From Mucilaginibacter flavus (GTDB taxonomy: Bacteria > Bacteroidota > Bacteroidia > Sphingobacteriales > Sphingobacteriaceae), in NCBI RefSeq assembly GCF_030409315.1, contig NZ_JAUFPS010000043.1:119596-183595 (forward strand): a DNA stretch of 64,000 nucleotides. Reading direction: 5' to 3'. The notes under the pieces are model-generated. The model saw nothing but the letters and a program-made list of their open reading frames with translations, was not told where the DNA came from and ran no database searches. The position numbers were made by a program, and so were the translations under genes. Positions 26,458-34,329 of this stretch are shown in pieces. How positions within the stretch are numbered: the first letter of the stretch is position 1; each line of letters opens with the position of its first letter.

Positions 26458-26475
26458 TTAGCAAATTTATGCTAA
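26458..26475 (-). promoter_or_regulatory. cysD -7 box inside a palindrome
   Basis: The minus strand has TAAATTTG (26469 to 26462), matching TAnnTTTG, within the palindrome TTAGCA-AATTTA-TGCTAA. Transcription would start about 60 nt before the cysD ATG. A factor bound to the palindrome would cover the -7 box; the identity of such a factor is unknown. Confidence 0.4.
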
Positions 26476-26519
26476 TGTTGAGGCGTTTAATCGCATTTAA
26501 AAATCAGATGAACAATAAA

Positions 26520-27449
26520 TCAGGCTGGTGTTTGTGACGCGTTCTGTACAGCGCCGATCATCTTTTCAATAAGATCCGCTTCCTGCGCGTTAAACCAATT
26601 GAATTGCTCATCGCGCCTAAACCAGGTGAGCTGCCGTTTGGCAAAGCGGCGGGTGTTTTGTTTAATCATTTCAACCGCTTTATCAAGTGTTGTTTTTCCG
26701 TCGATGTAGTCGAAGATTTCGCTATAACCAACGGTATTTAAAGCGTTATATTGGCGATAGGGTATAAGGGCCTCCACCTCGGCCAACAAGCCCTGTTGCA
26801 TCATTAAATCAACCCTTAGGTTAATACGGTTGTAAAGCACCTCGCGGGGCATATTTAAAGCCAGCTTGATGATGTTAAAGGGCCGTTTGTTTACAGTAGC
26901 TTGCCGGTATGACGAGATTGGGTTGCCGGTACTTTCAAAAACTTCCAATGCCCTGATGATACGTTGTGGGTTGCCCAGGTCAACTTCGCTATAATATACA
27001 GGATCGGCCAGTTTGAGTTTTTCCTGTAAGTGTATAATTCCTTTTTCTTCCAGTTCCAGGTTCAGTTTTTCGCGAATGGCCGGATCTGCAGATGGCAGAT
27101 CGTCAAAGCCTTCACAAATGGCTTTAATATACAGGCCCGATCCTCCTGCCAAAATAACATAGTCATGTGTTTTGAAAAGTTCATTGAGCAAGGCAAGCCC
27201 CTGTTTTTCAAAATCGCCTACCGAAAAAGGCTCGGTAATGGAGTGTGAGTTGATAAAGTAGTGTGTGGCCTGGCTTAGTTCTTCATCGCTGGGTTTGGCG
27301 GTACCAATACTCATCTCCCTGAAAAATTGCCTTGAATCGGCCGATACCACCACTGTATTGAAGTGTTTGGCCAGCTCAATTGCCGCCGCTGTTTTACCAA
27401 CGGCTGTTGGTCCGGCTACTACAATGAGGGTTTTGGTGGGAGGGGGCAT
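26520..27449 (-). CDS. miaA: tRNA dimethylallyltransferase
   Basis: Transfers a dimethylallyl group to A37 of tRNAs reading codons that start with U. The 309 residues contain the P-loop VVAGPTAVGKTAAA (GPTAVGKT at 13-20), SADSRQFFREMSIGTAKPS, LAGGSGLYIKAI and the RRFAKRQLTWFRRD tRNA-contacting end. Length and start are normal. A dispersed inverted-repeat element sits 15 nt upstream of its start. Confidence 0.95.
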   Translation of the reverse strand: MPPPTKTLIVVAGPTAVGKTAAAIELAKHFNTVVVSADSRQFFREMSIGTAKPSDEELSQATHYFINSHSITEPFSVGDFEKQGLALLNELFKTHDYVILAGGSGLYIKAICEGFDDLPSADPAIREKLNLELEEKGIIHLQEKLKLADPVYYSEVDLGNPQRIIRALEVFESTGNPISSYRQATVNKRPFNIIKLALNMPREVLYNRINLRVDLMMQQGLLAEVEALIPYRQYNALNTVGYSEIFDYIDGKTTLDKAVEMIKQNTRRFAKRQLTWFRRDEQFNWFNAQEADLIEKMIGAVQNASQTPA

Positions 27450-27464
27450 CGACTTATATTAAAA

Positions 27465-27561
27465 CGTCATTGCGAGGTACGAAGCAATCTCCAGACTTTA
27501 CAGAGCGAACCTGAATGTTTGATCTGCTTGTGTTGAGATTGCTTCGTACCTCGCAATGACG
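27465..27561. repeat. Dispersed palindromic element with 27-bp perfect arms
   Basis: Arms 27465-27491 and 27535-27561 are perfect reverse complements (CGTCATTGCGAGGTACGAAG core), separated by 43 nt. The TCATTGCGAGG...GAAGCAATC word is one I recognise as a common intergenic repeat in many bacterial genomes. Both neighbours are on the minus strand: the element lies between the pRiA4b-like gene stop (27592) and the miaA start (27449). No transposase is nearby, so it is a non-autonomous, REP-like or MITE-like unit. Confidence 0.85.
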
Positions 27562-27591
27562 GGTATTTAATTTATTTGTATCTTATTAAGA

Positions 27592-28251
27592 TTAATAATC
27601 ATCGCCACCACCGCGGTGCGATCTTTCATCTTCTTCGTAGTTATCGTCATCGGCAAACTCGTTGCCAAACTCATCGTCTTCTTCTTCGTCCTCGCTTGTT
27701 TTTTCCTCAGGTAAATCAGCGTCGGTATCAGTAACTTCAGAGAAATCTTCGGCATCCTCCGGGTTAAAGGCCATTTCGTTTAAAAAGTCCAGGTCGTCAT
27801 CAGCTACCGCGGCTGTTGCGGCAGGTGTAAACACATTGCCGAATTGTTTCGGCGCTTCGCCAACAGATTTGATCACCGCCGGGTACACCACGCCTGGCGC
27901 ATCATCTAAAATAATTTTCATCAGTTCTACATGAAAATCAAATGGACGGTCGAAATTAAAGGTGTAATAAAATTTTTGATGCGGATCATCAATAAAGCTC
28001 AACAGCTTTACCTTGCTCATCAAAGAAATGCCCCTGTCTTTTCTTTTTTGATTTGGCAAATAGGTTATTTCCTCACCCTTCATCCATTGATCATTACTGA
28101 TATAGAATGATGATGAAAATTCGGGATCATAACCGGTAGATTTGTGTATTGCGCGGTGAAGATCCTCGAAGGTTTGATTCGATTTCACATCAATCTCTCG
28201 CATCACGTCATCATAATCTTCAAAAGTAACCCTGAACCTGTATAGTGCCAT
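27592..28251 (-). CDS. Plasmid pRiA4b ORF-3-like protein
   Basis: A 219-residue soluble protein. The N-terminal 150 residues match the pRiA4b ORF-3 family: YRFRVTFEDYDDVMREIDV, TFEDLHRAIHKSTGYD, SSSFYISNDQWMKGEEIT and LLSFIDDPHQKFYYTFNFD. The last 60 or so residues are an extremely acidic, low-complexity tail (EEKTSEDEEEDDEFGNEFAD region) that is probably disordered. Function is unknown; despite the family name there is no sign of a mobile element here. It lies 42 nt downstream of the CCA-adding-type gene on the same strand and may be read with it. Confidence 0.85.
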   Translation of the reverse strand: MALYRFRVTFEDYDDVMREIDVKSNQTFEDLHRAIHKSTGYDPEFSSSFYISNDQWMKGEEITYLPNQKRKDRGISLMSKVKLLSFIDDPHQKFYYTFNFDRPFDFHVELMKIILDDAPGVVYPAVIKSVGEAPKQFGNVFTPAATAAVADDDLDFLNEMAFNPEDAEDFSEVTDTDADLPEEKTSEDEEEDDEFGNEFADDDNYEEDERSHRGGGDDY

Positions 28252-28293
28252 TTTTTATAAAATTTTTAATGGGGACAAAAATAGTGTTTTAAT

Positions 28294-29706
28294 TCAATTT
28301 GTGTTTGCCACAACTTTTAAGCCAATTTCTAAACCTTTGGCAATTGTGTACTTTATGGCGGCCTCACGCTCATTCGGGATTTCGCCCTCCAGGATAGCTT
28401 CGCGTATCTGATTTTTGATAATTCCTACTTCGCGGCCTTCTTTTATGCCAAAAAGCTGCATAATATCAATACCGGTAACCGGCGGCTGCCAGTTGCGGAT
28501 GCTATCGCGCTCTTCAACATCTTTTAATTTTTGCTGAACAAGCTCAAAATTGTTACGATACTTTTTAACCTTGTATTCATTTTTTGTGGTGATGTCTGCT
28601 TTACACAACAGCATCAGCCCCTCAATATCATCGCCTGCCTCAAAAAGCAACCTGCGCACTGCCGAATCTGTAACGATGGATTGCGATAACACTATCGGCC
28701 TTAAATGCAGCTGAACCAGTTTTTGCACCTGCTTCATTTTTTCGTTAAGCGGGAGTTTTAACTGGGCAAATATTTTAGGCACCATGCGGGCACCTTTATC
28801 CTCGTGACCGTGAAAGGTCCAGCCGTGGCCCGGCTCAAAACGTTTGGTAGCCGGTTTAGCAATATCATGTAAAATGGCAGCCCAGCGCAACCATAAATCG
28901 TCGGTGGTTTCGCAAATATTATCAAGCACTTGAAGGGTGTGGTAAAAATTATCTTTGTGGCCCTTTCCGTCGATATAATCAACCCCGTATAGACCGGCCA
29001 TTTGCGGGAAAATTTTATGCAGCAAGCCGGTATCAAACAGGTAATTGAAACCGATAGACGGTACTTTGGATAAGATAATCTTGTTCAACTCATCGCTAAT
29101 GCGTTCCTGCGATATAATGCTGATTCTGTCGGCGTTGTTTTTTATGGCGTTTACCGCAAGTTCATCAATCTTAAAGTTAAGCTGCGATGCAAACCTGATC
29201 GCGCGCATCATCCGCAAAGGATCGTCAGAAAAAGTTTCGGCGGGGTTAAGTGGCGTGCGGATCAGTTTTTGGTCCATATCGGCCATGCCATCAAAAGGAT
29301 CAAGCAGTTGGCCAAAAGTATCCGGATTAAGAGATATCGCCAGGGCGTTAATGGTAAAGTCGCGGCGCTTTTGATCGTCCTCTAAAGTGCCGTTTTCCAC
29401 AATGGGCTTGCGCGAATCGCGGCGGTACGATTCTTTGCGGGCGCCTACAAACTCAATTTCCAGGTCGCGGTATTTAAGCGATGCCGTACCAAAGTTTTTA
29501 TATACAGTTACTTTTACTTTGAGTTTAGCGCCAACAGCCTCGGCAAACTCAATGCCGTTGCCTAAAACTACTATATCAATGTCTTTAGATGGACGTTTTA
29601 AAAAAATATCGCGAACAAAGCCACCAATAGCATAGGCCTGTACATTATGCTGTGCCGCAAGTTTTGATATAACAGAAAATACAGGGTGCTGCAGGTGGTG
29701 TTGCAT
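28294..29706 (-). CDS. CCA tRNA nucleotidyltransferase / poly(A) polymerase family with HD domain
   Basis: A class II nucleotidyltransferase of 470 residues. AYAIGGFVRDIFLKRPSKDID holds the GG(F)VRD motif (28-33) and the metal-binding Asp42/Asp44. RRDFTINALA and DPLRMMRAIRFASQ are the next conserved blocks. An HD domain follows (LRWAAILHDIAKP, and GWTFHGHEDKGA). In this family the enzyme adds or repairs the 3' CCA of tRNA; closely similar proteins act as poly(A) polymerases, and the two cannot be told apart with certainty here. The HD domain usually gives extra phosphohydrolase activity. Confidence 0.9.
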   Translation of the reverse strand: MQHHLQHPVFSVISKLAAQHNVQAYAIGGFVRDIFLKRPSKDIDIVVLGNGIEFAEAVGAKLKVKVTVYKNFGTASLKYRDLEIEFVGARKESYRRDSRKPIVENGTLEDDQKRRDFTINALAISLNPDTFGQLLDPFDGMADMDQKLIRTPLNPAETFSDDPLRMMRAIRFASQLNFKIDELAVNAIKNNADRISIISQERISDELNKIILSKVPSIGFNYLFDTGLLHKIFPQMAGLYGVDYIDGKGHKDNFYHTLQVLDNICETTDDLWLRWAAILHDIAKPATKRFEPGHGWTFHGHEDKGARMVPKIFAQLKLPLNEKMKQVQKLVQLHLRPIVLSQSIVTDSAVRRLLFEAGDDIEGLMLLCKADITTKNEYKVKKYRNNFELVQQKLKDVEERDSIRNWQPPVTGIDIMQLFGIKEGREVGIIKNQIREAILEGEIPNEREAAIKYTIAKGLEIGLKVVANTN

Positions 29707-30067
29707 AGTGGTGAAACGCTAAAACTAAAAACCTAAGCTTTAAAATTTAAATCCTAAAATTTCGGTTTTTAAATAAAAGTCAAAGGTAAGGTTAAATTCT
29801 AAACTCTAAATTGGATATTGAAATTCGAAGAGAGAATGAGGATAATAGTGAATTATATTATTGTAGATCAACTAAAACCGGCATACGGTAGTGACTTTAA
29901 AAAAGACGAATAGAGTTGTTTCGCCAATTTCACCTCATAATCTCAATTGCGAATACACTGTATTCGCAATTGAGATGAAGCTTATAAAAAGTAATAATTC
30001 GACTTGACCGTAAATCTCGATTCAGATTCAAAAAATCTTAACTCTTGATTCTAACCTCTTGGTTCTT
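29707..30067. other. Intergenic region with simple-word repeats and a palindrome
   Basis: About 360 bases with no gene. It contains runs of short similar words (CTAAAACTAAAAACCTAAG, TCTAAACTCTAAATT and, near 30027-30063, TCTTAACTCTTGATTC), plus the palindrome listed at 29940-29976. The last word resembles the repeat found at 58211-58245. Confidence 0.5.
29940..29976 (-). terminator. Perfect 18-bp hairpin downstream of the YrdC gene
   Basis: Arms 29940-29957 and 29959-29976 are perfect complements (CTCAATTGCGAATACA core) around one unpaired base. It lies 91 nt after the stop of the minus-strand yrdC-like gene. No strong U-tract follows, so it may be a terminator or simply a palindromic repeat. 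Confidence 0.5.
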
Positions 30068-30634
30068 TTACCTACGAATAAACTCAAAGCTACCATCTGG
30101 CGCCAGCTTCATAATGGTTGATGGGTTTTTAATCTCTTTGCTGTGCTGTTCTAAATCAACTACGTAATCAACCCCATCAATAACTTCCTGGTCTATTTGT
30201 GAAAAATACTGGGGTGAGGGTTTGCCGCTAATATTGGCCGATGTAGAAACCAAGGGCTTGCGCAAACGCTGAATAAGCTGCTTACAAAAATCATGATTAC
30301 ACACCCTGATAGCTGCGCTTCCATCCGGTGCTATTACTGCTGGCGATAAGTTTTTAGCGCCCGGCATTACCAGGGTTAACGGGTTTTCTGCATATTCTAT
30401 CAGATCGTAAGCCAAAGGGTTTACTTCCTGTACGTAGCTTTCCAATTTATTTTCGGTATCCAGCAAAATGATCATGCTTTTGGCCTCATCGCGCTGTTTA
30501 AGGCGAAAGATTTTTTTAATCGCTTCTGTATTGCTGGCATCGCAGCCAATACCCCAAATGGTATCGGTAGGGTATAGGATAATGCCGCCTTCCTGTAATA
30601 CTTTAAAGGCTTTGGCAACTTCGTCTCTAAGCAT
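30068..30634 (-). CDS. L-threonylcarbamoyladenylate synthase (Sua5/YciO/YrdC family)
   Basis: A single-domain, 188-residue YrdC-fold protein that in this family makes threonylcarbamoyl-AMP for the t6A37 modification of ANN-decoding tRNAs. GGIILYPTDTIWGIGCDAS (16-34) and the downstream RLKQRDEAKSMIILL, NPLTLVMPG and PLVSTSANISGKPS are the conserved blocks. It lacks the extra C-terminal Sua5 domain, so it is the short YrdC/YwlC-like form. Its start overlaps the end of the upstream glycosyltransferase gene by 8 nt, so the two are translationally coupled although their functions are unrelated. Confidence 0.9.
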   Translation of the reverse strand: MLRDEVAKAFKVLQEGGIILYPTDTIWGIGCDASNTEAIKKIFRLKQRDEAKSMIILLDTENKLESYVQEVNPLAYDLIEYAENPLTLVMPGAKNLSPAVIAPDGSAAIRVCNHDFCKQLIQRLRKPLVSTSANISGKPSPQYFSQIDQEVIDGVDYVVDLEQHSKEIKNPSTIMKLAPDGSFEFIRR

Positions 30635-31754
30635 AATTTAATGTGTTTGTGTAAACCTGCTGCAATTGCAGGGCCAGTTTATCGTCGTTAAAATTTTCGG
30701 CATATTCCAGGCCGTTGGCTGTCATGGTTTGCCTTAGGGCCTCATCGGTGAGCAGCTGGTTAATCAATTGAGCCAATCCATCAGCATCGTCAGGGTCTAC
30801 ATACCTGCTGTGTATTCCGCCCGCTTCTTCAAGGCAGGAGCCGCGGCCGGCAATAACGGGGGTGCCCGAATTTAGGGCTTCCAATACCGGGATGCCAAAA
30901 CCTTCGTAACGTGATGGGTAAATGAATATGGATGCTAACTGGTAAATAACAGGCAGTTCATCAAAGGGAATGTCTGTTAAAAAAATCACCCGGCTGGCAA
31001 GGTTATTAGTTGTTATATAGTTGTTTACCTCGTTAGCATATTTTTTAGGCTTGCCAACCACCACCAGCGGAACATCTGCCGGGGTGTTTTTTAAAGCCTG
31101 TACTATAAGCAAAAGGTTTTTACGCTCCTCAATAGTCCCTACGTTAAGCAGGAATTTATCTGGTAAGTTATACTTGGTTTTTACCGCGAGTTTTTGCTCA
31201 TTACTTTTCAAAGCTTTAAAAGCAACGTCGCATCCCTGGTAAACTACTTCAATTTTATCGGGATTGATGTAAAGCAATTCAACCAGGTCATCCTTAGTTT
31301 TTTGACTTATGGCTATGATCTTATCGGCTACTTTACAGGCATGCTTTACTTTGATGAGGTAAATGCGGTAGTTAAACCAGCCAAATTGCTTAGGATAGCG
31401 CATAAATATCAAATCGTGAATAGTTACTACCGATTTTATGTTCTTACGATCTATCCCTAACGGTAACTCATGACTAAGCCCGTGGTACAGCTCAATGCCG
31501 TCGCGCTGTAAATCTTTTACTATTCCTTTGCTGCGCCAGCGTTTTGTGAAAAATTTACGTTGAGGAGTAATTGTTTGAATGTTGCCATGATCGCCTAAAA
31601 AGTTGAGGCGCTGGTTAGCTTTCGCTTTTGGAGTATATAAAAAATAGGAGTTTTCGGGGTGAAAGTATGCCAGCGATTTGATTAGCCAGCGACTATAGTT
31701 GCCCAGGCCGGTGTTATTATAAAAAGCCCTTTTAGCATCGTATCCTATCTTCAT
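30627..31754 (-). CDS. Glycosyltransferase family 4
   Basis: A 375-residue GT-B enzyme with both domains present. The N-terminal domain starts MKIGYDAKRAFYNNTGLGNY, the G-x-G-x-Y loop typical of the WbnK/mannosyltransferase-like GT4 group. The C-terminal domain has LLNVGTIEERKNL, VIFLTDIPFDELPVIY and the E-x7-E motif in YEGFGIPVLEAL followed by SGTPVIAG. Donor and acceptor are unknown. It is outside the main polysaccharide cluster, between dapD and a tRNA-modification gene, and may act on lipopolysaccharide or a cell-surface glycan. Confidence 0.9.
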   Translation of the reverse strand: MKIGYDAKRAFYNNTGLGNYSRWLIKSLAYFHPENSYFLYTPKAKANQRLNFLGDHGNIQTITPQRKFFTKRWRSKGIVKDLQRDGIELYHGLSHELPLGIDRKNIKSVVTIHDLIFMRYPKQFGWFNYRIYLIKVKHACKVADKIIAISQKTKDDLVELLYINPDKIEVVYQGCDVAFKALKSNEQKLAVKTKYNLPDKFLLNVGTIEERKNLLLIVQALKNTPADVPLVVVGKPKKYANEVNNYITTNNLASRVIFLTDIPFDELPVIYQLASIFIYPSRYEGFGIPVLEALNSGTPVIAGRGSCLEEAGGIHSRYVDPDDADGLAQLINQLLTDEALRQTMTANGLEYAENFNDDKLALQLQQVYTNTLNYA

Positions 31755-31760
31755 ATTTTT

Positions 31761-31848
31761 AGATATGAGATATGAGATGTGAGATATAAGATTAAAAACA
31801 ACGGCGTTTTGCAGCTGTCTTACATCTCATATCTCACATCTCAAGTCT
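31761..31848. repeat. Imperfect inverted repeat of GAGATATGAGATGT words
   Basis: Two 31-nt arms (31761-31791 and 31818-31848), matching in 26 of 31 positions, fill nearly the whole spacer between the dapD stop and the start of the GT4 gene. Each arm is made of repeated 7-nt words (GAGATAT, GAGATGT). The structure could stabilise or terminate the dapD mRNA. Confidence 0.75.
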
Positions 31849-31851
31849 AAA

Positions 31852-32667
31852 TTAAACCGCTACGTTATTTTCCCTTAAAGCATCGTTCAGGGAGGTTTTT
31901 TTGTCGGTTGATTCTTTGCGGGTGCCAATGATGAGGGCACAAGGCACCTGGTATTCGCCGGCAGCAAATTTTTTGGTATATGAGCCAGGGATCACTACCG
32001 AACGGGCAGGAACACGGCCTTTATATTCAACCGGGGTTGATTGCGTAACATCAATAATTTTAGTTGACGCGGTTAAAACCACATTAGCGCCTAACACAAC
32101 CTCGCGTTCCAGGTGCACACCTTCAACAACAATAGCTCTTGACCCTAAAAAGCAGTTATCTTCAATAATAACAGGTGCAGCTTGTAACGGCTCCAATACA
32201 CCGCCAATACCAACACCACCGCTAAGGTGAACGTGTTTGCCAATTTGCGCGCACGAGCCTACGGTTGCCCAGGTATCAACCATGGTACCTTCATCAACAT
32301 AAGCGCCAATGTTTACGTACGATGGCATCATAATAACACCTTTAGCTAAATGGGCGCCATAACGGGCTATAGCATGAGGTACCACACGTACGCCGGTTGC
32401 CTTATAATCGGTTTTTAACTCCATTTTATCATGAAAAACAAACGGGCCAACTTTAACTTCTTTCATTTGGCGGGTAGGGAAATAAAGAATAACCGCTTTC
32501 TTTACCCACTCATTCACATGCCAGCGTGAGCCAATCAGCTCTGCCACGCGTAATTCGCCTTTATCTAAACGTTCAACAACGGTTTCAATGGCAGTAACAT
32601 ACTCATTATAGTTTAGCAGATTCCTGTCTTCCCAGGCATCTTCAATAAGTTTTTTAAGATCTTGCAT
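31852..32667 (-). CDS. dapD: Tetrahydrodipicolinate N-succinyltransferase
   Basis: Succinyl-CoA-dependent step of the lysine/diaminopimelate pathway. From ATG 32667 the protein has 271 residues, close to the E. coli length, starting MQDLKKLIEDAWEDRNLLNY. A left-handed beta-helix of hexapeptide repeats covers the middle (IGAYVDEGTMVDTWATVGSC, IGKHVHLSGGVGIGGVLEPL, IEDNCFLGSRAIVVEGV). RWHVNEWVKKAVILYFP is also typical. A TTG at 32688 would add seven residues and was not chosen. Confidence 0.95.
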   Translation of the reverse strand: MQDLKKLIEDAWEDRNLLNYNEYVTAIETVVERLDKGELRVAELIGSRWHVNEWVKKAVILYFPTRQMKEVKVGPFVFHDKMELKTDYKATGVRVVPHAIARYGAHLAKGVIMMPSYVNIGAYVDEGTMVDTWATVGSCAQIGKHVHLSGGVGIGGVLEPLQAAPVIIEDNCFLGSRAIVVEGVHLEREVVLGANVVLTASTKIIDVTQSTPVEYKGRVPARSVVIPGSYTKKFAAGEYQVPCALIIGTRKESTDKKTSLNDALRENNVAV

Positions 32668-32946
32668 TGGTGAAATAACTTTTGGCAAATTAAAGGAATT
32701 TTAGGGAGAATTACTTGAATTTAGGAGAATGTGTTTGCGTAAGGTTTGTATACATTTTTAATTATAAATGTATTTGATGGTGGCAAAGTAATTGAAAAAG
32801 GAAATAGTGTTGTGCTGAACATAGTTTTTGATTGCTTTTTAAGCTAATTGCACTGATTTTTAGCTATGTATATTGCATTATAGTAAATTTTATGTGTATA
32901 ATTGCTTTACAAAACCACATTAGTTCTCAACCTAATTCCCCCGATC

Positions 32947-33156
32947 ATGAATGCTATGGCTATCTTCTGCGTTGTTCTGTTGGCAATCTCCTCATTGCTG
33001 ATTTTGGGCATCGTTTTTTTCAGTTTCCTTAAATGGATCAAAAAAAATTATTATCCAACCTGGAAATTCCCCGATTACTTTAGTGTTGGCTATGCAGAAT
33101 ACCTGTACCACAAATACATCAAAAAAGATTTACAGGCCTGGCTGGATAAGCAATAG
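32947..33156 (+). CDS. Small single-pass membrane protein
   Basis: A 69-residue protein (from ATG 32947) with one clear hydrophobic segment (about 4-25, IFCVVLLAISSLLILGIVFF). A basic, aromatic-rich tail follows, with KWIKKNYYPTW, FSVGYAEYLYHKY and KKDLQAWLDKQ. No family was recognised. The amphipathic cytoplasmic-looking tail argues for a real protein, but a frame this short could arise by chance. A longer start at 32902 would add residues before the membrane segment. It lies between the divergent dapD and the S4-domain gene. Confidence 0.45.
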   Translation: MNAMAIFCVVLLAISSLLILGIVFFSFLKWIKKNYYPTWKFPDYFSVGYAEYLYHKYIKKDLQAWLDKQ

Positions 33157-33230
33157 AAATTGCATAAAGCGGGGCAGGTTCATTTTCGGCATTAAAATAT
33201 TCAAAGCACGGGTAAATCATTAATTTTGCG

Positions 33231-33238
33231 TAGCAGAT
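33231..33238 (+). promoter_or_regulatory. Candidate -7 box of the S4-domain gene
   Basis: TAATTTTG matches the TAnnTTTG consensus 32 nt before the ATG at 33271. No clear -33 TTTG element was seen at the right distance. Confidence 0.35.
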
Positions 33239-33270
33239 TTACTTTGCTCAAAATTGAATGATCTTTAACT

Positions 33271-33678
33271 ATGCCCGAAAAAGAAAAATTAAGAATAGAT
33301 AAGTACCTGTGGGCTATCAGGGTTTTTAAAACCCGTACCCTGGCTTCTGACGCCTGTAAAGCCGGACGAGTGAAGTTAGATACCAAAAATATAAAACCAT
33401 CATACGAAGTGAAAATTGGTGATACCTACCAGGTATCAAAAGGACCCGACCGAAAGGTAATACGGGTTACCGGTTTGCTTGAAAACAGGGTAGATGCCAA
33501 AAAAGCGGTTGACTATTACCTTGATGTTACTCCTGTTGAACAAACCCAGGCCTTTAAATCGATGTTTCACGCGCCGATATTAAAACGGGATCGTGGTACC
33601 GGCCGCCCAACAAAAGCCGACCGTAGGGAAATTGACGATTTAAAAGATAATTTTTTTGAAACGGAGGATGAGGATTGA
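33271..33678 (+). CDS. S4-domain ribosome-associated protein (Hsp15/RqcP type)
   Basis: A 135-residue RNA-binding protein. The S4 fold is clear: LRIDKYLWAIRVFKTRTLAS, then ACKAGRVKLDTK, then IKPSYEVKIGDTYQV. Relatives bind 50S subunits carrying stalled nascent peptidyl-tRNA (Hsp15 in E. coli; RqcP in Bacillus promotes C-terminal tailing). The tail is charged, with APILKRDRGTGRPTKADRRE, as in Hsp15. It is followed immediately by a strong hairpin shared with the convergent deaminase gene. Confidence 0.9.
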   Translation: MPEKEKLRIDKYLWAIRVFKTRTLASDACKAGRVKLDTKNIKPSYEVKIGDTYQVSKGPDRKVIRVTGLLENRVDAKKAVDYYLDVTPVEQTQAFKSMFHAPILKRDRGTGRPTKADRREIDDLKDNFFETEDED

Positions 33679-33706
33679 ATTTGAAGATTTTTAAATCTTC
33701 AAATTC
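33677..33706. terminator. Bidirectional terminator after the S4 gene
   Basis: Arms 33677-33690 and 33693-33706 are perfect 14-bp complements (GAATTTGAAGATTT). The stem begins within the stop codon of the S4 gene and ends 5 nt before the stop of the convergent deaminase gene at 33712. It therefore probably serves both transcripts. Confidence 0.75.
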
Positions 33707-33711
33707 TCAAA

Positions 33712-34191
33712 TTAATACTTTGTCTTATTTTCCTCGGTTTCCCAAAGTTTGAAAGCTGGTAACGCTTCATCCCGCAGCAGTTGCGTAAAGGGGAGTTTCC
33801 TGTTATGCATGGGGCTTTCCAGCTCATCGTATATGGCGTGGTCGTCAAAACCTATGGCGGCTGCATCGGCTTTGGTATTGGCGTAATAAACTTTATCAAT
33901 ACGGGCCCAGTAAATGGCACCAAGGCACATGGGGCAGGGTTCGCAACTGGTATAAATTTCACAGCCCGATAGGTCATAGGTGCCCAGCTCCTGGCAAGCC
34001 AGACGAATAACCGAAACTTCAGCATGGGCCGTAGGATCATTGGTTGGTACTACACGGTTGGCACTGCGGGCCAAAATCATCCCGTCCTTAACTATCACCG
34101 CACCAAAAGGACCGCCCATTCCCTGCTTTACATTATATTCTGATAGCTCAATAGCTATACGCATAAATTTTTCGTGTGCCGTGTTTTCCAT
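33712..34191 (-). CDS. guaD: Guanine deaminase (cytidine-deaminase fold)
   Basis: Hydrolyses guanine to xanthine and ammonia in purine salvage. The 159-residue protein belongs to the zinc deaminase family: catalytic PTAHAEV with His56 and Glu58, and SCEPCPMC with zinc ligands Cys86 and Cys89. Segments NDPTAHAEV, TSCEPCPMCLGAIYWAR and GFDDHAIYDE, and the C-terminal KTKY, closely follow Bacillus subtilis GuaD as I remember it, which argues for guanine rather than tRNA adenosine (TadA) as substrate. It is monocistronic and convergent with the S4 gene. Confidence 0.85.
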   Translation of the reverse strand: MENTAHEKFMRIAIELSEYNVKQGMGGPFGAVIVKDGMILARSANRVVPTNDPTAHAEVSVIRLACQELGTYDLSGCEIYTSCEPCPMCLGAIYWARIDKVYYANTKADAAAIGFDDHAIYDELESPMHNRKLPFTQLLRDEALPAFKLWETEENKTKY

Positions 34192-34206
34192 AGTTCTCTA
34201 AATTAA

Positions 34207-34232
34207 AAAACCTCAACCGAAGTTGAGGTTTT
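34207..34232 (-). terminator. Terminator of the OmpH-like gene
   Basis: Eleven-bp stem AAAACCTCAAC / GTTGAGGTTTT (34207-34217 / 34222-34232). On the minus strand the loop is TTCG and a T-run follows. It lies about 100 nt downstream of the OmpH-like stop. Confidence 0.8.
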
Positions 34233-34280
34233 ATTTTGTCTGAATCAGAATTTTCAGAATTTTAAAATTTTCAGAATTTC

Positions 34281-34326
34281 ATTTGCACATCTGCACATTT
34301 GAAATCTGCATATCTGCATATCTGCA
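34281..34326 (-). repeat. TGCAGATGTGC dispersed repeat, copy 1
   Basis: On the minus strand this reads TTGCAGATATGCAGATATGC, then AGATTTCAAATGTGCAGATG and on. It begins 3 nt after the OmpH-like stop codon. It shares the words ATGCAGAT, GATTTCA and ATGTGCAGATGTG with copies at 38937-38976 and 63831-63866. Confidence 0.75.
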
Positions 34327-34329
34327 ATA

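Noticed and set aside
27592..28251. Mobile element suggested by the pRiA4b ORF-3 family name
   Set aside because: No transposase, terminal repeats of an insertion sequence or other plasmid genes are nearby; the family is a common chromosomal one.
31761..31848. CRISPR-like repetition in the intergenic word repeats
   Set aside because: The units are adjacent 7-10 nt words forming inverted arms, without regular spacers or cas genes.
32832..33032. Alternative frame overlapping the small membrane protein
   Set aside because: It lacks a consistent membrane segment and conflicts with the better-shaped frame 32947-33156.
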